NCBI GenBank assembly: GCA_040775095.1
Contig: JAXGTD010000004.1
Span: 27,078-91,077, forward strand
Source: JAXGTD01 sp040775095
Lineage (GTDB): Bacteria; Pseudomonadota; Gammaproteobacteria; Chromatiales; Chromatiaceae
Direction: 5' to 3'
Length of the DNA: 64,000 nucleotides
Made by a program: the position numbers and the translations under genes. Below, in pieces: positions 27,912 to 37,954 of this stretch. Numbering within the stretch: the first letter of the stretch is position 1; the number at the start of each line of letters is the position of its first letter. A model generated the notes under the pieces. It searched no databases. It was given only the letters and a program-made list of their open reading frames with translations, and was not told where the DNA came from.

Positions 27912-29003
27912 TCATCGCCGCCTCCCCTTCGCCATCTCGTCCATGCACGCGTTGGCAATGACCTCGGCGGCGTTCGGTTTGGCCTGAGCCCGTGCGGCCT
28001 CCGCCATCGCGAGGCGGCCTGCCGGGTCCGCGATCAGCTCGGCGAGCAGGGCGGCCAGCCCCGTCACGGTCAGGTCGCGCTGAATCACCATCCGCGCGGC
28101 GCCCGCATCGGTCAGGTACCGCGCGTTGCCCACCTGGTGGTCGTCCACCGCGTGGGGGTAAGGGACGAGAATCGCCGGCAGGCCCGCGGCGGCCAGCTCG
28201 GAGACGGTCAACGCTCCGGCACGGCAGACCACCAGATCGGCCCAGGCATAGGCCTCGGCCATATCGGCGATGAACGGGCTGATCCGCGCCGCCACGCCGG
28301 TGTCGGCATAGGCCGCCTCGGCCACGGCCACGGTGCGCTCGCCGGCCTGATGCCGCACCAGGGGTCGCGCATCCAGCGGCAGTCTCGCCAGTGCCCTGGG
28401 TACCAACTCGTTCAACACCTTCGCGCCAAGGGACCCCCCAACGACCAACAGCCGGACGGGGCCTCGACGAGCGCGCAACCGCTGCGCTGGCGGCGGCAGG
28501 TCAGCGATCGCCGCGCGCACCGGATTGCCGCTGGCGAGCGCGCCGCGGGAGCGGGGAAAGCTGCCGGGGAAGGCCTCGAATACCCGGGCGGCGATCCTCG
28601 AGAGCCACTGGTTGGTCAGGCCGGGGACGCTGTTCTGTTCCTGAATCACCAGCGCCCGGCGCTGGACCCACGCCATGAGTCCGCCGGGGCCGGAAACGAA
28701 CCCCCCCATGCCGAGCACAACGCCCGGGGAGCGCCGATGCAGGATCGCGCTCGCCTGCCGCAACGCGCCAAACAGGCGCCAGGGCGCCGCGAGTAGCCGC
28801 ATCAGGCCCTTCCCACGCACGCCCTCGATCCCGATCCATTCCATTTGGAAACCGTGCTCGGGCACCAGGCGGGACTCCATGCCCTGACGCGTCCCGATCC
28901 AAAAGACGTCCAGGCCACGGGCGCGCAGCAGCTCGGCCACCGCCAGCGCCGGAAATACGTGGCCACCTGTCCCGCCAGCCATCACCGCTACACTCTCACG
29001 CAT
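27912..29003 (-). CDS. murG: MurG, UDP-GlcNAc:lipid I N-acetylglucosaminyltransferase
   Basis: A 363-residue GT-B enzyme at the cytoplasmic membrane face that turns lipid I into lipid II. GGTGGHVFPALAVA (G-loop 1), GFVSGPGG (G-loop 2), EQNSVPGLTN, GGSLGAKVLN (G-loop 3) and YPHAVDDHQVGNARYL are all present. The start overlaps the end of ftsW by 16 bases, so the two are coupled. Confidence 0.97.
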   Translation of the reverse strand: MRESVAVMAGGTGGHVFPALAVAELLRARGLDVFWIGTRQGMESRLVPEHGFQMEWIGIEGVRGKGLMRLLAAPWRLFGALRQASAILHRRSPGVVLGMGGFVSGPGGLMAWVQRRALVIQEQNSVPGLTNQWLSRIAARVFEAFPGSFPRSRGALASGNPVRAAIADLPPPAQRLRARRGPVRLLVVGGSLGAKVLNELVPRALARLPLDARPLVRHQAGERTVAVAEAAYADTGVAARISPFIADMAEAYAWADLVVCRAGALTVSELAAAGLPAILVPYPHAVDDHQVGNARYLTDAGAARMVIQRDLTVTGLAALLAELIADPAGRLAMAEAARAQAKPNAAEVIANACMDEMAKGRRR

Positions 29004-30199
29004 CGCAGCCCCCCCATCGGCACCGTATCGACCGGTTGCCGGCGCAGCTCGAAGTCGATGCGCAGCAAGACGCCGATGGCCATCACCGAGACGATCAGTG
29101 CATTGCTGCCGTAGCTCATAAACGGGAGGGTCAGGCCCTTGGTCGGCAGCAGGCCGGTGTTCACCCCGGCGTTGACCACGGCCTGAAGGCCGAGCATCAG
29201 CCCAAAGCCGTGGGCCACATAGGCGGAAAAGGCATGGTTCCTCAGCCTGGCGCGCGCGCCGATCGAGAACGCGCGCCAGGCGACGAAGGCGAATGCCGCG
29301 ATCACTAGGAGCACGCCGACCAGACCGAGCTCTTCGCCGACCACCGCGAGCAGAAAGTCCGTATGGGCCTCGGGCAGGAAGAACTGCTTCTGGATGCCAT
29401 TGCCGAGGCCGACCCCGAGCCACTCGCCGCGGCCGAGTGCGATCAGGGCCTGACTGAGCTGGTAACCCGTATTGAAGGGATCGGCGAAGGGGTGGAGAAA
29501 GGAGGTGACGCGCTGCAGCCGATAGGGTTCGATCCAGATCAACCCCGCCAACGAGACCGCGACCAGGCCGAATAGCGCGCCGAAGTGCCAGATGTGCACG
29601 CCACCGAGGAACAGCAGACCCATCACGGTCGCCATCAGCACCGCGGTGGTGCCAAAGTCCGGTTGCGCCATGATCAGCGCACCGGCCACACCAAGCAGCA
29701 TCATCGGCCGCAGGAAGCCCGCCAGCGAGTTGACCACCTCGGTTTGCCGGCGCACGAGATAGCCGGAGATGTAGATCACGGCGAAGAACTTCATCAGCTC
29801 CGACGGCTGCATGTTGAGCACCCCGAGTGGGATCCAACGGGTTGCGCCGTTGACGGTTCGCCCCACCCCCGGCACCAGCACCAGGCCCAGCAGGCAAACC
29901 CCGAGCAGAAACAGCCAGGGTCCGAGCCGCTCCCAGCGCTCCATCGACACCGCAAAGCACGCCGCGCCAGCTGCCAGGGCAAGGACGAGGGCGAGACCAT
30001 GGCGCAGGACGAAGAAGAACGGATCGCCGTAGCCGCGGCCGGCCACCGGCATCGACGCCGAGGTCACCATCACGAAGCCCAGGCCGATCAGAAACAACAC
30101 GCACAGCAACAGCAGATAGTCCAGCGGCGACTCTCGGCGCCCGATGCGACGCCGACGACGGGCCAAGGCGGTCCGGGCGGGGGTGCGACTAGTAAACAT
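28988..30199 (-). CDS. ftsW: FtsW, septal peptidoglycan glycosyltransferase (SEDS)
   Basis: A 403-residue, ten-helix SEDS protein that polymerises septal glycan together with FtsI. SEDS signatures are GVGRTVNGATRWIPLGVLNMQPSE (read in parts), the catalytic-Asp loop HTDFLLAVVGEELG, and the final LPFMSYGSNAL. I place the start at 30199 (MFTSRTPARTAL), a basic cytoplasmic tail of usual length; the frame is open to 30340. It overlaps murG and lies 168 bp after murD. Confidence 0.95.
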   Translation of the reverse strand: MFTSRTPARTALARRRRRIGRRESPLDYLLLLCVLFLIGLGFVMVTSASMPVAGRGYGDPFFFVLRHGLALVLALAAGAACFAVSMERWERLGPWLFLLGVCLLGLVLVPGVGRTVNGATRWIPLGVLNMQPSELMKFFAVIYISGYLVRRQTEVVNSLAGFLRPMMLLGVAGALIMAQPDFGTTAVLMATVMGLLFLGGVHIWHFGALFGLVAVSLAGLIWIEPYRLQRVTSFLHPFADPFNTGYQLSQALIALGRGEWLGVGLGNGIQKQFFLPEAHTDFLLAVVGEELGLVGVLLVIAAFAFVAWRAFSIGARARLRNHAFSAYVAHGFGLMLGLQAVVNAGVNTGLLPTKGLTLPFMSYGSNALIVSVMAIGVLLRIDFELRRQPVDTVPMGGLRCVRV

Positions 30200-30367
30200 C
30201 GGGATCTGACGCCCCTGGAGTCGGTTCAAAACGGCCCTGGCCGCGTGCTCCCACTGACCCCGGACTTGCTGGCCGCCGCGGCACCGCGCCGCAATTGGCC
30301 AACAGGCACCCTCCCCGCTGGGCACGGGAGGGGAGCTCACAAAGGGGGGCGGCAGATCGGCGCACGG

Positions 30368-31771
30368 TCAATCCACCCACCGCTTGACGGCTTCGGTAAA
30401 CACGCGTCCCCGGTGTTGGTAGTCGTCGAACATGTCGAAGCTGGCACAGGCCGGAGAGAGCACCACACGGTCTCCTGGAAGGGCCAGCTCGGCGGCGCGC
30501 CGTACCGCCTCGTCCATGTCCGCGGCGTGCACCAACGGCACCGTGCCCTGAAGCGTGGCCTCGATGCGTGGTGCGTCGACGCCGATCAGCACCACGGCCC
30601 GGGCGGCACGCTGGACCGCGTCGCGCAAGGGCGCGAAATCCGCGTCCTTGCCGTCGCCACCCGCGATCAGCACCACCTTGCCCCGGGAGGGGTCCGGGAC
30701 CAGTCCGACCAGCGCCGCCACCGTGGCACCGGGATTGGTGCCCTTCGAGTCGTTGATCCACTGCACACCCTCGTGCTCCAAGACCAATTCGGCGCGATGG
30801 GGCAGTCCGCGGAAGGTCGCCAGGGCCGCGCGCATGGCATCCAACGGCAATCCGCAGATGTCGCCCAGGGCCAGCGCGGCCAGCGCGTTGGCCAGGTTGT
30901 GGGTTCCCGGGAGCCGGATCTCCGCCACCGGAAACAGCGGCGTGTCGCCACGAGACACGAAACGCGCCGGGGCTTGGCCCGAGTCGCGCGCCGGACCCAG
31001 GGCGATACCCCAGTCCCGCTGCGTGACGGGTTTCCCGAGCGTAAAACCGATGACATCCCTCACACCCTCGGCGAGCGCGGCCGCCGCTGGATCATCTCGG
31101 TTCACGACCGCCGCCCTGGCGTGGGCGAAGATGCGGGCCTTCGCGGCGGCATAGGCGGCCAGATCCGGGTAACGATCGAGATGGTCTGGAGACAGATTCA
31201 GCACCGTCGCGACCCGCGGTCGCAGAGACCGCGTCGATTCCAGTTGAAAGCTCGACAGCTCCAGCACGTAGAGCTGTACGTCATTGGCGAGCAGATCGAG
31301 CACGGGCTCGCCCAGGTTGCCACCCACGGCGGTGCGCAGCCCGGCAGACCTGGCCATCAGAGAGAGCAACGTCGTCACCGTGCTCTTGCCATTGGATCCG
31401 GTGATCGCGACGGTATCCGCCCGTACCGCACGGGCAAACAGCTCGATGTCGCCCAGCACCGGGACGCCGCGCGCGATCGCATCCCTGATCAGCGGCAGCG
31501 ACCGGGGCACCCCCGGGCTGACGATGATCTCGTCGGCAGCGGCGAACGCGGCCGCATCGAATCCGCCAAGCAGCAGCGCCACGTCCGGCAGCTCCTCTCG
31601 GATACTGGCCAGACCGGGCGGGGTGTCGCGGCTGTCGGTCACGGCCACCGAACAGCCCCGCGCCCGCAGAAAGCGCGCGCAGGACAGACCGGTCTTGCCA
31701 AGACCGACAACCAGGACCTTATGGCCAGGCATCGGCTCGGGTGCCGGATCGGGGCTCAGCGCAACATTCAT
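30368..31771 (-). CDS. murD: UDP-N-acetylmuramoyl-L-alanine--D-glutamate ligase
   Basis: A 467-residue Mur ligase adding D-glutamate. HKVLVVGLGKTGLSCARFL (UDP site), ITGSNGKSTVTTLLSLMA (ATP loop), NLSPDHLDRYPDLAAYAAAK and DSKGTNPGATVAAL mark it. The ATG at 31771 has a GGGGAG ribosome site ten bases before it; a TTG at 31792 is an alternative. Standard dcw position between mraY and ftsW. Confidence 0.96.
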   Translation of the reverse strand: MNVALSPDPAPEPMPGHKVLVVGLGKTGLSCARFLRARGCSVAVTDSRDTPPGLASIREELPDVALLLGGFDAAAFAAADEIIVSPGVPRSLPLIRDAIARGVPVLGDIELFARAVRADTVAITGSNGKSTVTTLLSLMARSAGLRTAVGGNLGEPVLDLLANDVQLYVLELSSFQLESTRSLRPRVATVLNLSPDHLDRYPDLAAYAAAKARIFAHARAAVVNRDDPAAAALAEGVRDVIGFTLGKPVTQRDWGIALGPARDSGQAPARFVSRGDTPLFPVAEIRLPGTHNLANALAALALGDICGLPLDAMRAALATFRGLPHRAELVLEHEGVQWINDSKGTNPGATVAALVGLVPDPSRGKVVLIAGGDGKDADFAPLRDAVQRAARAVVLIGVDAPRIEATLQGTVPLVHAADMDEAVRRAAELALPGDRVVLSPACASFDMFDDYQHRGRVFTEAVKRWVD

Positions 31772-31876
31772 TGCCACGCATCTCCCCGCCAAGACATCGG
31801 CGCAAGGAACACGCGGCGCATGGCGGTCCGCCCCTGCCGCAGCTCGTCCCTCGCGCCATGTCGGTAGCTGCCCATA

Positions 31877-32959
31877 TCAGCGGATCTTCAGGCTTGCGAG
31901 CCCGACCAGTACGAGCACGACGGTGACGATCCAGAACCGGACGATCACCCGCGGCTCGGGCCAACCCTTGAGCTCATAGTGATGATGCAGCGGCGCCATG
32001 CGGAAGATGCGCCGGCCGGTGAGCTTGAAGGAGGCGACCTGCAGCACAACCGACAGGGTCTCCAGCACGAAGATGCCGCCCATGATGAACAACACCAGTT
32101 CCTGCTTGGCCACCACCGCGATCGCGCCGAGGGCGGCGCCCAGGGCCAACGCGCCGACATCCCCCATGAAAACCTGAGCGGGATAGGTATTGAACCAGAG
32201 AAAGCCCAGCCCCGCGCCGACCAGAGCCCCGCAGAAGACGACGACCTCGCCGACATCGGCGACGTACGGAATCTTCAGATACCCGGCGATCTCCACGTTT
32301 CCAGCGGCATAGACCATGATGCCCAGCCCGCCCGCCACCATCACGGCCGGCAGCACCGCCAGGCCGTCGAGACCATCGGTGAGGTTGACGGCATTGCTGG
32401 CACCGACGATGACCAGATAGGCGAACAGCAGAAACAGTGGCCCGAGCTGGATCGCGACGTCCTTGACATAGGGCACCAGCAGCTCGGTCTCGTGCGGTGA
32501 GGTCGCGCTGAAGTACAGGTAGAGCGCCGCCGCCATTCCGGCAACGGTCTGCCAGAGGTACTTATCGCGGGCGGCCAACCCCTTGGGGTCGCGGAGCACG
32601 AGCTTCTTGTAGTCGTCGACCAGGCCAATGACGCCGAAGGCGATTGTGGTGATGAGCACCACCCAGACGTAGCGGTTGCCCAGATCCGCCCAGAGAAGCG
32701 TGCTGATCGCGATCGCGACAAGGATCAGGGTTCCACCCATGGTCGGGGTTCCGGCCTTGGAGAAGTGGCTCTCGGGTCCATCCTTGCGCACGGTCTGGCC
32801 AATCTTGTAGGTGCTCAGCCAGCGGATCAGTGGCTGACCGATCATCAGTGAGATCACCAACGCGGTCAGCACGCCGAGAATGGCGCGCAGGGTGAGATAG
32901 CGGAAGACAAAAAAGCCGCTGTCGAGCCCGGCGAGCCAATCGGTGAGGTAAAGCAGCAT
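31877..32959 (-). CDS. mraY: Phospho-MurNAc-pentapeptide transferase MraY
   Basis: A 360-residue, ten-helix enzyme that transfers phospho-MurNAc-pentapeptide to undecaprenyl phosphate to form lipid I. GTPTMGGTLILVAI, LVDDYKKLVLRDPKGL (Asp-rich active site), NAVNLTDGLDGLAV and the C-terminal MAPLHHHYELKGWPEPRVIVRFW are diagnostic. Length equals the E. coli enzyme. It starts one base after the murF stop. Confidence 0.98.
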   Translation of the reverse strand: MLLYLTDWLAGLDSGFFVFRYLTLRAILGVLTALVISLMIGQPLIRWLSTYKIGQTVRKDGPESHFSKAGTPTMGGTLILVAIAISTLLWADLGNRYVWVVLITTIAFGVIGLVDDYKKLVLRDPKGLAARDKYLWQTVAGMAAALYLYFSATSPHETELLVPYVKDVAIQLGPLFLLFAYLVIVGASNAVNLTDGLDGLAVLPAVMVAGGLGIMVYAAGNVEIAGYLKIPYVADVGEVVVFCGALVGAGLGFLWFNTYPAQVFMGDVGALALGAALGAIAVVAKQELVLFIMGGIFVLETLSVVLQVASFKLTGRRIFRMAPLHHHYELKGWPEPRVIVRFWIVTVVLVLVGLASLKIR

Positions 32960-32960
32960 G

Positions 32961-34349
32961 CTAGGGCCCCTGCACTCCGGCCGGCTCGCTCAACGCATCG
33001 GCAATGCGATCCATGCCCGACGCGCGGGAGCCCTTGACGAGCACGACATCTCCCGGCTGGAGCTCGACGCCCAGGGCATCGATCAGGCTGGGCTGATCGG
33101 CGAAGCCGCGGGCACCCTCGCCAAAGCCCTCGGCCGCGGCGGCGGACAGCGGACCGACGGTGAACAGCAGCGTTATGCCGGCAGCGCGAACCGCGTGCCC
33201 CATGTCGCGATGGATGCGCTCGCTGTCGGGGCCGAGCTCCCCGAAGTCCCCGAGCACGACGATGCCCCGGCCGGGGCCGCCCCCGCGGGTCAGCTCTCGT
33301 ACGACGGCAACGGCCGCATCGAGGGAGTCGGGGTTGGCGTTGTAACTGTCGTCGATGAGCCGCAGTCCCCGGACGCCACGGCGCGGCTGCATGCGCCGGC
33401 GCACCGGGCGCAGCGACGCGAGCCCGCTCTGGATCGCCTCGACCGGGATGTCGAGCGCCGTCGCCAGCGCAATCGCGGCCAGGGCGTTGCGCACGTTATG
33501 ACGGCCTGCCAGAGACAGCGAGATTGGCAGTGGCTCGCCGAAGAGCTGGGCGTCGAAACAGGTCGTGAACCCGGCCTCGTCCCAACGGGTGGTCACCGCC
33601 TGTTCGTCGGCGCGCACCTCGGCGCTTGGGCCGGTGCCGAAGGTCAGACAACGACGGCCAGCGGCAAGCTCGCGCCACAGATCGGTCCAGGCCACGTCTG
33701 CCATGAACACAAAGGTCCCGTCGGGCGGCAGACCACGCGCGATCTCCCCTTTGGCATTGGCGACACCCTCCACGCTGCCGAAGCCTTCCAGGTGAGCGCG
33801 GCCCACGTTGGTGATCAGCGCCGCCTCGGGTCGGGCGATTGCCGTCAGATAGGCGATCTCGCCACCGTGATTGGCGCCCATCTCCAGGACCAGAAAGGCC
33901 TCGTCGCGGGCCGCCAGCAGGGTCAGCGGCATGCCGATGTCGTTGTTCAGATTGCCCTCGGTCGCGCGCGTCCGGCCGACGCGACCCAGGATCGCGGCGA
34001 CCATCTCCTTGCAGGTGGTCTTCCCGTTACTGCCTGTAATCGCCACGATCCGGCCGGGAAACCTGTCCCGCCAGGCGGCGGCCAGGCGTGCCAGTCCGAT
34101 GCGTGTATCCTCGACCACCCACTGTGGCAGGGCGATGTCCAGCGGATGGTCCACCATCGCGGCCACGGCCCCGGCCTGCGCCGCCTTGGCAACATAGTCG
34201 TGGCCATCGAAGCGCCCCCCCCGAAGCGCGACGAACAACTGACCACGACAGATGCCACGGCTGTCGGTGCCGACGCTGTCATAATCGGCATCGGTACCGT
34301 GCAGCCTTCCCCCGGCGCGCTCGACCGACTCGGCCAGACTCCACATCAT
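32961..34349 (-). CDS. murF: UDP-MurNAc-tripeptide--D-alanyl-D-alanine ligase
   Basis: A 462-residue Mur ligase that attaches the D-Ala-D-Ala made by Ddl. TDSRGICRGQLFVALRGGRFDGHDY, ITGSNGKTTCKEMVAAIL (ATP loop), EMGANHGGEIAYLT and DDSYNANPDSL are typical. I use the ATG at 34349, whose ATGATG overlaps the murE stop by four bases; the frame is open to 34382 but the extra residues are not family-like. Confidence 0.96.
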   Translation of the reverse strand: MMWSLAESVERAGGRLHGTDADYDSVGTDSRGICRGQLFVALRGGRFDGHDYVAKAAQAGAVAAMVDHPLDIALPQWVVEDTRIGLARLAAAWRDRFPGRIVAITGSNGKTTCKEMVAAILGRVGRTRATEGNLNNDIGMPLTLLAARDEAFLVLEMGANHGGEIAYLTAIARPEAALITNVGRAHLEGFGSVEGVANAKGEIARGLPPDGTFVFMADVAWTDLWRELAAGRRCLTFGTGPSAEVRADEQAVTTRWDEAGFTTCFDAQLFGEPLPISLSLAGRHNVRNALAAIALATALDIPVEAIQSGLASLRPVRRRMQPRRGVRGLRLIDDSYNANPDSLDAAVAVVRELTRGGGPGRGIVVLGDFGELGPDSERIHRDMGHAVRAAGITLLFTVGPLSAAAAEGFGEGARGFADQPSLIDALGVELQPGDVVLVKGSRASGMDRIADALSEPAGVQGP

Positions 34350-35917
34350 GCTGCCCGCCCCCCCACATCCTTGCCGGTCCACTCGTTGAGCGCCTGGACC
34401 ACCTGTGCCCGGTCGCTGAAGTGGACCTTCAACTCGCCCATGTCCTGCACCGTCTCGTGCCCCTTGCCCGCGATCAGTACGGCATCACCGCGCCCGGCCA
34501 GGGCCAACGCCCGGCGGATCGCGAGGCCTCGCTGGCGCTCGACAACAACCCGCTCGGGTCGCGTCATTCCAGCCAGTATCTGGGCACAGATGCGATCGCC
34601 ATCCTCACCGCGCGGGTTGTCGTCGGTGACAATGACCTGATCGCTGAGCCGTTCCGCGATGGCGCCCATCCGTGGGCGCTTATCAGCGTCACGGTTGCCG
34701 CCGCAGCCAAACACGGTAATCAGCCGCCCATGGCTGTGGAGGCGCAGATGCGCGACGGCCTTTTCCAATGCGTCGGGCGTATGCGCGTAGTCGACGACCG
34801 TCAACGGGCCATCGTTACCGCCGAAGCACTCCATGCGCCCGGGCACGCCGCGAACCCCCGCGAGCCGGCGCAGCGCCTGATCCAGCGTGGTGCCGCGGGC
34901 GAGCAGCAACGCGAGCACCGCCATCAGGTTCGACGCGTTGAAGCGCCCGATCACGTTCGATGTCAGCTCGCCCTCGCCGAGACTGGTCGCCAGCACGAGG
35001 CGCAGTCCCCTTGGCAGAGACTCGACGGCGCGGGCATGGACCCAGAGGTCGCAGCGCCCCTCGAGGCACTCGCCAGGCCCCATGTCGGGGTCGATGCTGT
35101 AGCGCGCGATCCGTACCGACGGGGCAAGGTTCCCGGCGATCCGGGAGCTCAGCCTGTCGTCGTGATTCAACACCGCCCAACGCAGTCCGGGCATCCTGAA
35201 CAGGCGCTGCTTGGCGATCGCGTAGGCGGCCATGTTGCCGTGGTAGTCCAGGTGCGCGCGACTGAGGTTCGTGAAGATGGCGTGACTGACATGGACGGCG
35301 GCCACGCGCCCCTGGTCCAGCGCATGGGATGAGACCTCCATCGCCACCGCGTCGGCCCCGCGCCCCTTCAGCGTTGCGAAGGTCGCCTGCAGCCGCAGCG
35401 GGTCGGGCGTTGTCAGATTCGACGGCGACAGGTCGCCCGGGAAGCCGCTGCCCAGGGTGCCGAGAACGCCGCATCCCAGCTCTGGTGCAAGCGCCTGTGC
35501 AACGAAGTGGCTGACACTGGTCTTTCCATTCGTACCGGTGACCCCGAAGACCTCCATGCCGGCGCTCGGATCGCCGTGGAAACGCGCGGCGATCTCTCCG
35601 GCCCGCTGGGAGAGATTCGCCACCGGGATCACGGGCAGCGACAGCTCCGCGGCGAGCCTCGCCAGCTCATTCTGCCCCCATTGCTGGTCGGGCTCGGCCA
35701 CAATCGCGGCACATCCACGCTCGGCCGCCTGCTCGGCATAGCACAGGCCATGGCGACGTCCGCCCCGACAGGCCAGAAACAGTGCCGCCGGTCCCGCGTT
35801 GCGGCTGTGGAGTGTCAGGCGCTCGATGCGCACCGCGGACTCGAACGGCAAGGTCGCGAACCCGGACAGGAGATCCGACAGCGCCCAGGCCTGCGGGAGG
35901 AGGGGGAGCGCCATCAT
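34346..35917 (-). CDS. murE: UDP-MurNAc-tripeptide synthetase MurE
   Basis: A 523-residue Mur ligase adding meso-diaminopimelate. TLHSRNAGPAALFLACRG, FGVTGTNGKTSVSHFVAQAL (ATP loop), TNLSRAHLDYHGNM and the amino-acid specificity motif DNPRGED (DNPR marks diaminopimelate) are present. It is about 25 residues longer than the E. coli protein. Four-base overlaps join it to ftsI upstream and murF downstream. Confidence 0.97.
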   Translation of the reverse strand: MMALPLLPQAWALSDLLSGFATLPFESAVRIERLTLHSRNAGPAALFLACRGGRRHGLCYAEQAAERGCAAIVAEPDQQWGQNELARLAAELSLPVIPVANLSQRAGEIAARFHGDPSAGMEVFGVTGTNGKTSVSHFVAQALAPELGCGVLGTLGSGFPGDLSPSNLTTPDPLRLQATFATLKGRGADAVAMEVSSHALDQGRVAAVHVSHAIFTNLSRAHLDYHGNMAAYAIAKQRLFRMPGLRWAVLNHDDRLSSRIAGNLAPSVRIARYSIDPDMGPGECLEGRCDLWVHARAVESLPRGLRLVLATSLGEGELTSNVIGRFNASNLMAVLALLLARGTTLDQALRRLAGVRGVPGRMECFGGNDGPLTVVDYAHTPDALEKAVAHLRLHSHGRLITVFGCGGNRDADKRPRMGAIAERLSDQVIVTDDNPRGEDGDRICAQILAGMTRPERVVVERQRGLAIRRALALAGRGDAVLIAGKGHETVQDMGELKVHFSDRAQVVQALNEWTGKDVGGRAA

Positions 35918-37677
35918 CGGCCTGGCTCCGCCTTGGCCAGCAGGAGGGATTCGGCGGGATCATCCGGCGCGACGTTGTAGAGCCGCAACGCCGCCTGCAT
36001 GACCTTCGCAAAGGTCGGCGCGGCGACGATGCCGCCGTAGTAGGACTTGCCCCTGGGCTCATCGATCATGACCACCATCACAAAACGAGGCCGACTGGCC
36101 GGGGCCATACCGGCAAACACCGACTGATAGCGTCCCTTGGCATAGCCACGCCCGGTCGCCTTCTTGGCCGTGCCGGTCTTGCCCGCCACGCGATAGCCAT
36201 CGATCGCGGCACGGCGGGCCGTGCCCTTGGCAGAGACGACGGTCTCGAGCATCGCCCGCACCTGGGTTGCGGTCTTGACCGAGAACACGCGCTCGCCTGC
36301 CGGCACGGTGTCGCGCCTGTACAGGGTTGCGGGCCGGCGGACCCCGTCCGCGGCAATGACCGCGTAGGCCTGGGCCAGTTGCAGCGTGGTCACGTTGAGC
36401 CCGTATCCGAACGCGAGCGTGGCGTGCTCGAACGCGGACCAGCCGGAGAAATGCGGCAGAAAGCCCGTGCGCTCACCCGGAAACCGGACATCCGTCGCAT
36501 GCCCAAAACCCAGGCTGTCATACAGCTGCCAGAGGGCGGCGCGATCCATCTTCTGGGCGATCTTCACCACGCCGACGTTGCTCGACTTGGTGATCACGCC
36601 GGTGGCGTCCAGGACGCCGTAGTTGTGGATGTCGCGGACGCGGTTGCGACCGACCTTGAGAGAGCCCGGGGCCGTGTTGACCGGGGTGTGCGGGTTGACG
36701 ACGCCGGCCTCGAGCGCGGCCGCCATAACCAGCGGCTTCATCGTCGACCCGGGCTCGAAGACGTCGGTCAGCGCGCGGTTTCGACGCCCATCGGCCGATC
36801 CCGCACGCAGGGCGTTCGGATTGAACGAAGGCTGATTGACCAGCGCCAGGACCTCGCCGGTCTTGACATCGAGCAGCGCAGCAGAACCGCCAACCGCGTT
36901 GTGCTCCCGTACCGCACGCTTGAGCTCGCGATAGGCGAGGAACTGCAGACGCCGATCGATGCTCAACGCCACGTCGTCACCATGATGCGGGGGGCGGATC
37001 TGCTCGACCTCCTCCACCATGGTCGAGCGCCCATCCTGGATGATGCGACGCTTTCCGGGGATAGCCCGCAGCCGGTCATTCAGGATCAGCTCGATGCCCT
37101 CCTGGCCCTCGTCGTCGACGTTGGTGAAACCGACCACCTGGCCGAACATCTCCCCGCCGGGGTAGAAGCGGCGGTACTCGGTCTCCATGCCGAGGCCATG
37201 GACCTTATAGGTGTTGATCACATCCCCGACGGCCTCGGCGATCGGTGGCTCGACCCGGCGACGCAGATAAACGTAATGGCGCTTGGCCGCGTTGGCCTCC
37301 TCGAGCTTGCGCACCAGGTCTGCTGACGGCACCTCGAGCGCGGCGGCCACCGCCGGCAACAACTCCGCGCGCTCGAGCATCTGCGCGGGATCGGCCCAGA
37401 CGGTCGACACCGAGGTGCTGATCGCAAGCGGCTCCCCGTAGCGATCGGTCACCATTCCCCGACGGGCCGCGATCTCCGGCTCCCGCAGATAACGCCGCTC
37501 CCCCTCGTTGCGGAGGAAATCGGTCTCGAGCACCTGCCGATAAAAGGCGCTCCCGACGACAGCGACGAAGGCGACACCCAAGGCGATCGCCAGCACGGCC
37601 CGACGCCGCCCGAAGTCCGGCGCCTTGCGCTGGGCGCGGGAGGCCCGCTCGGCGCGTCGAGCTCGTGCACTAGTCAT
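35914..37677 (-). CDS. ftsI: FtsI (PBP3), septal transpeptidase
   Basis: A 587-residue class B penicillin-binding protein that crosslinks septal peptidoglycan. A basic cytoplasmic tail and one helix (AVLAIALGVAFVAVVGSAFY) lead to the pedestal domain (RGMVTDRYGEPLAIS) and the transpeptidase domain with catalytic GSTMKP, KSSNVG and AGKTGTAKK. It overlaps ftsL by 8 bases and murE by 4. Confidence 0.97.
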   Translation of the reverse strand: MTSARARRAERASRAQRKAPDFGRRRAVLAIALGVAFVAVVGSAFYRQVLETDFLRNEGERRYLREPEIAARRGMVTDRYGEPLAISTSVSTVWADPAQMLERAELLPAVAAALEVPSADLVRKLEEANAAKRHYVYLRRRVEPPIAEAVGDVINTYKVHGLGMETEYRRFYPGGEMFGQVVGFTNVDDEGQEGIELILNDRLRAIPGKRRIIQDGRSTMVEEVEQIRPPHHGDDVALSIDRRLQFLAYRELKRAVREHNAVGGSAALLDVKTGEVLALVNQPSFNPNALRAGSADGRRNRALTDVFEPGSTMKPLVMAAALEAGVVNPHTPVNTAPGSLKVGRNRVRDIHNYGVLDATGVITKSSNVGVVKIAQKMDRAALWQLYDSLGFGHATDVRFPGERTGFLPHFSGWSAFEHATLAFGYGLNVTTLQLAQAYAVIAADGVRRPATLYRRDTVPAGERVFSVKTATQVRAMLETVVSAKGTARRAAIDGYRVAGKTGTAKKATGRGYAKGRYQSVFAGMAPASRPRFVMVVMIDEPRGKSYYGGIVAAPTFAKVMQAALRLYNVAPDDPAESLLLAKAEPGR

Positions 37678-37954
37678 GACCCCTTGCCTCCACCACGCGC
37701 ACCTCGCCGACCTGCGGCAGATGCATGCTCAACATACGGCGCGCGCGGTCCTCAACCCTTGTATGGTTGGTCAGCGCGGCCTCTTCGATCTGCAGTCGCC
37801 CCCATTCCACGTCGATCGCGTCGCGCTCGGCGCGCACCCGCTGCAGCTCGACAAATTCGACGCGCGTCAGGTACTTGCTGTAGACAACGGCGACACCGCT
37901 GCCGAGCACGGCGAGCCCGAGGAACGATACGCCCAGGATCCGCGAAGTGCTCAT
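37670..37954 (-). CDS. ftsL: Cell division protein FtsL
   Basis: A 94-residue bitopic protein: very short cytoplasmic end, one helix (ILGVSFLGLAVLGSGVAVVY) and a periplasmic coiled coil (about 30-80) with RVEFVELQRVRAERDAIDVE. It binds FtsB and FtsQ and helps activate FtsWI. Overlaps rsmH by 4 bases and ftsI by 8. Confidence 0.93.
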   Translation of the reverse strand: MSTSRILGVSFLGLAVLGSGVAVVYSKYLTRVEFVELQRVRAERDAIDVEWGRLQIEEAALTNHTRVEDRARRMLSMHLPQVGEVRVVEARGHD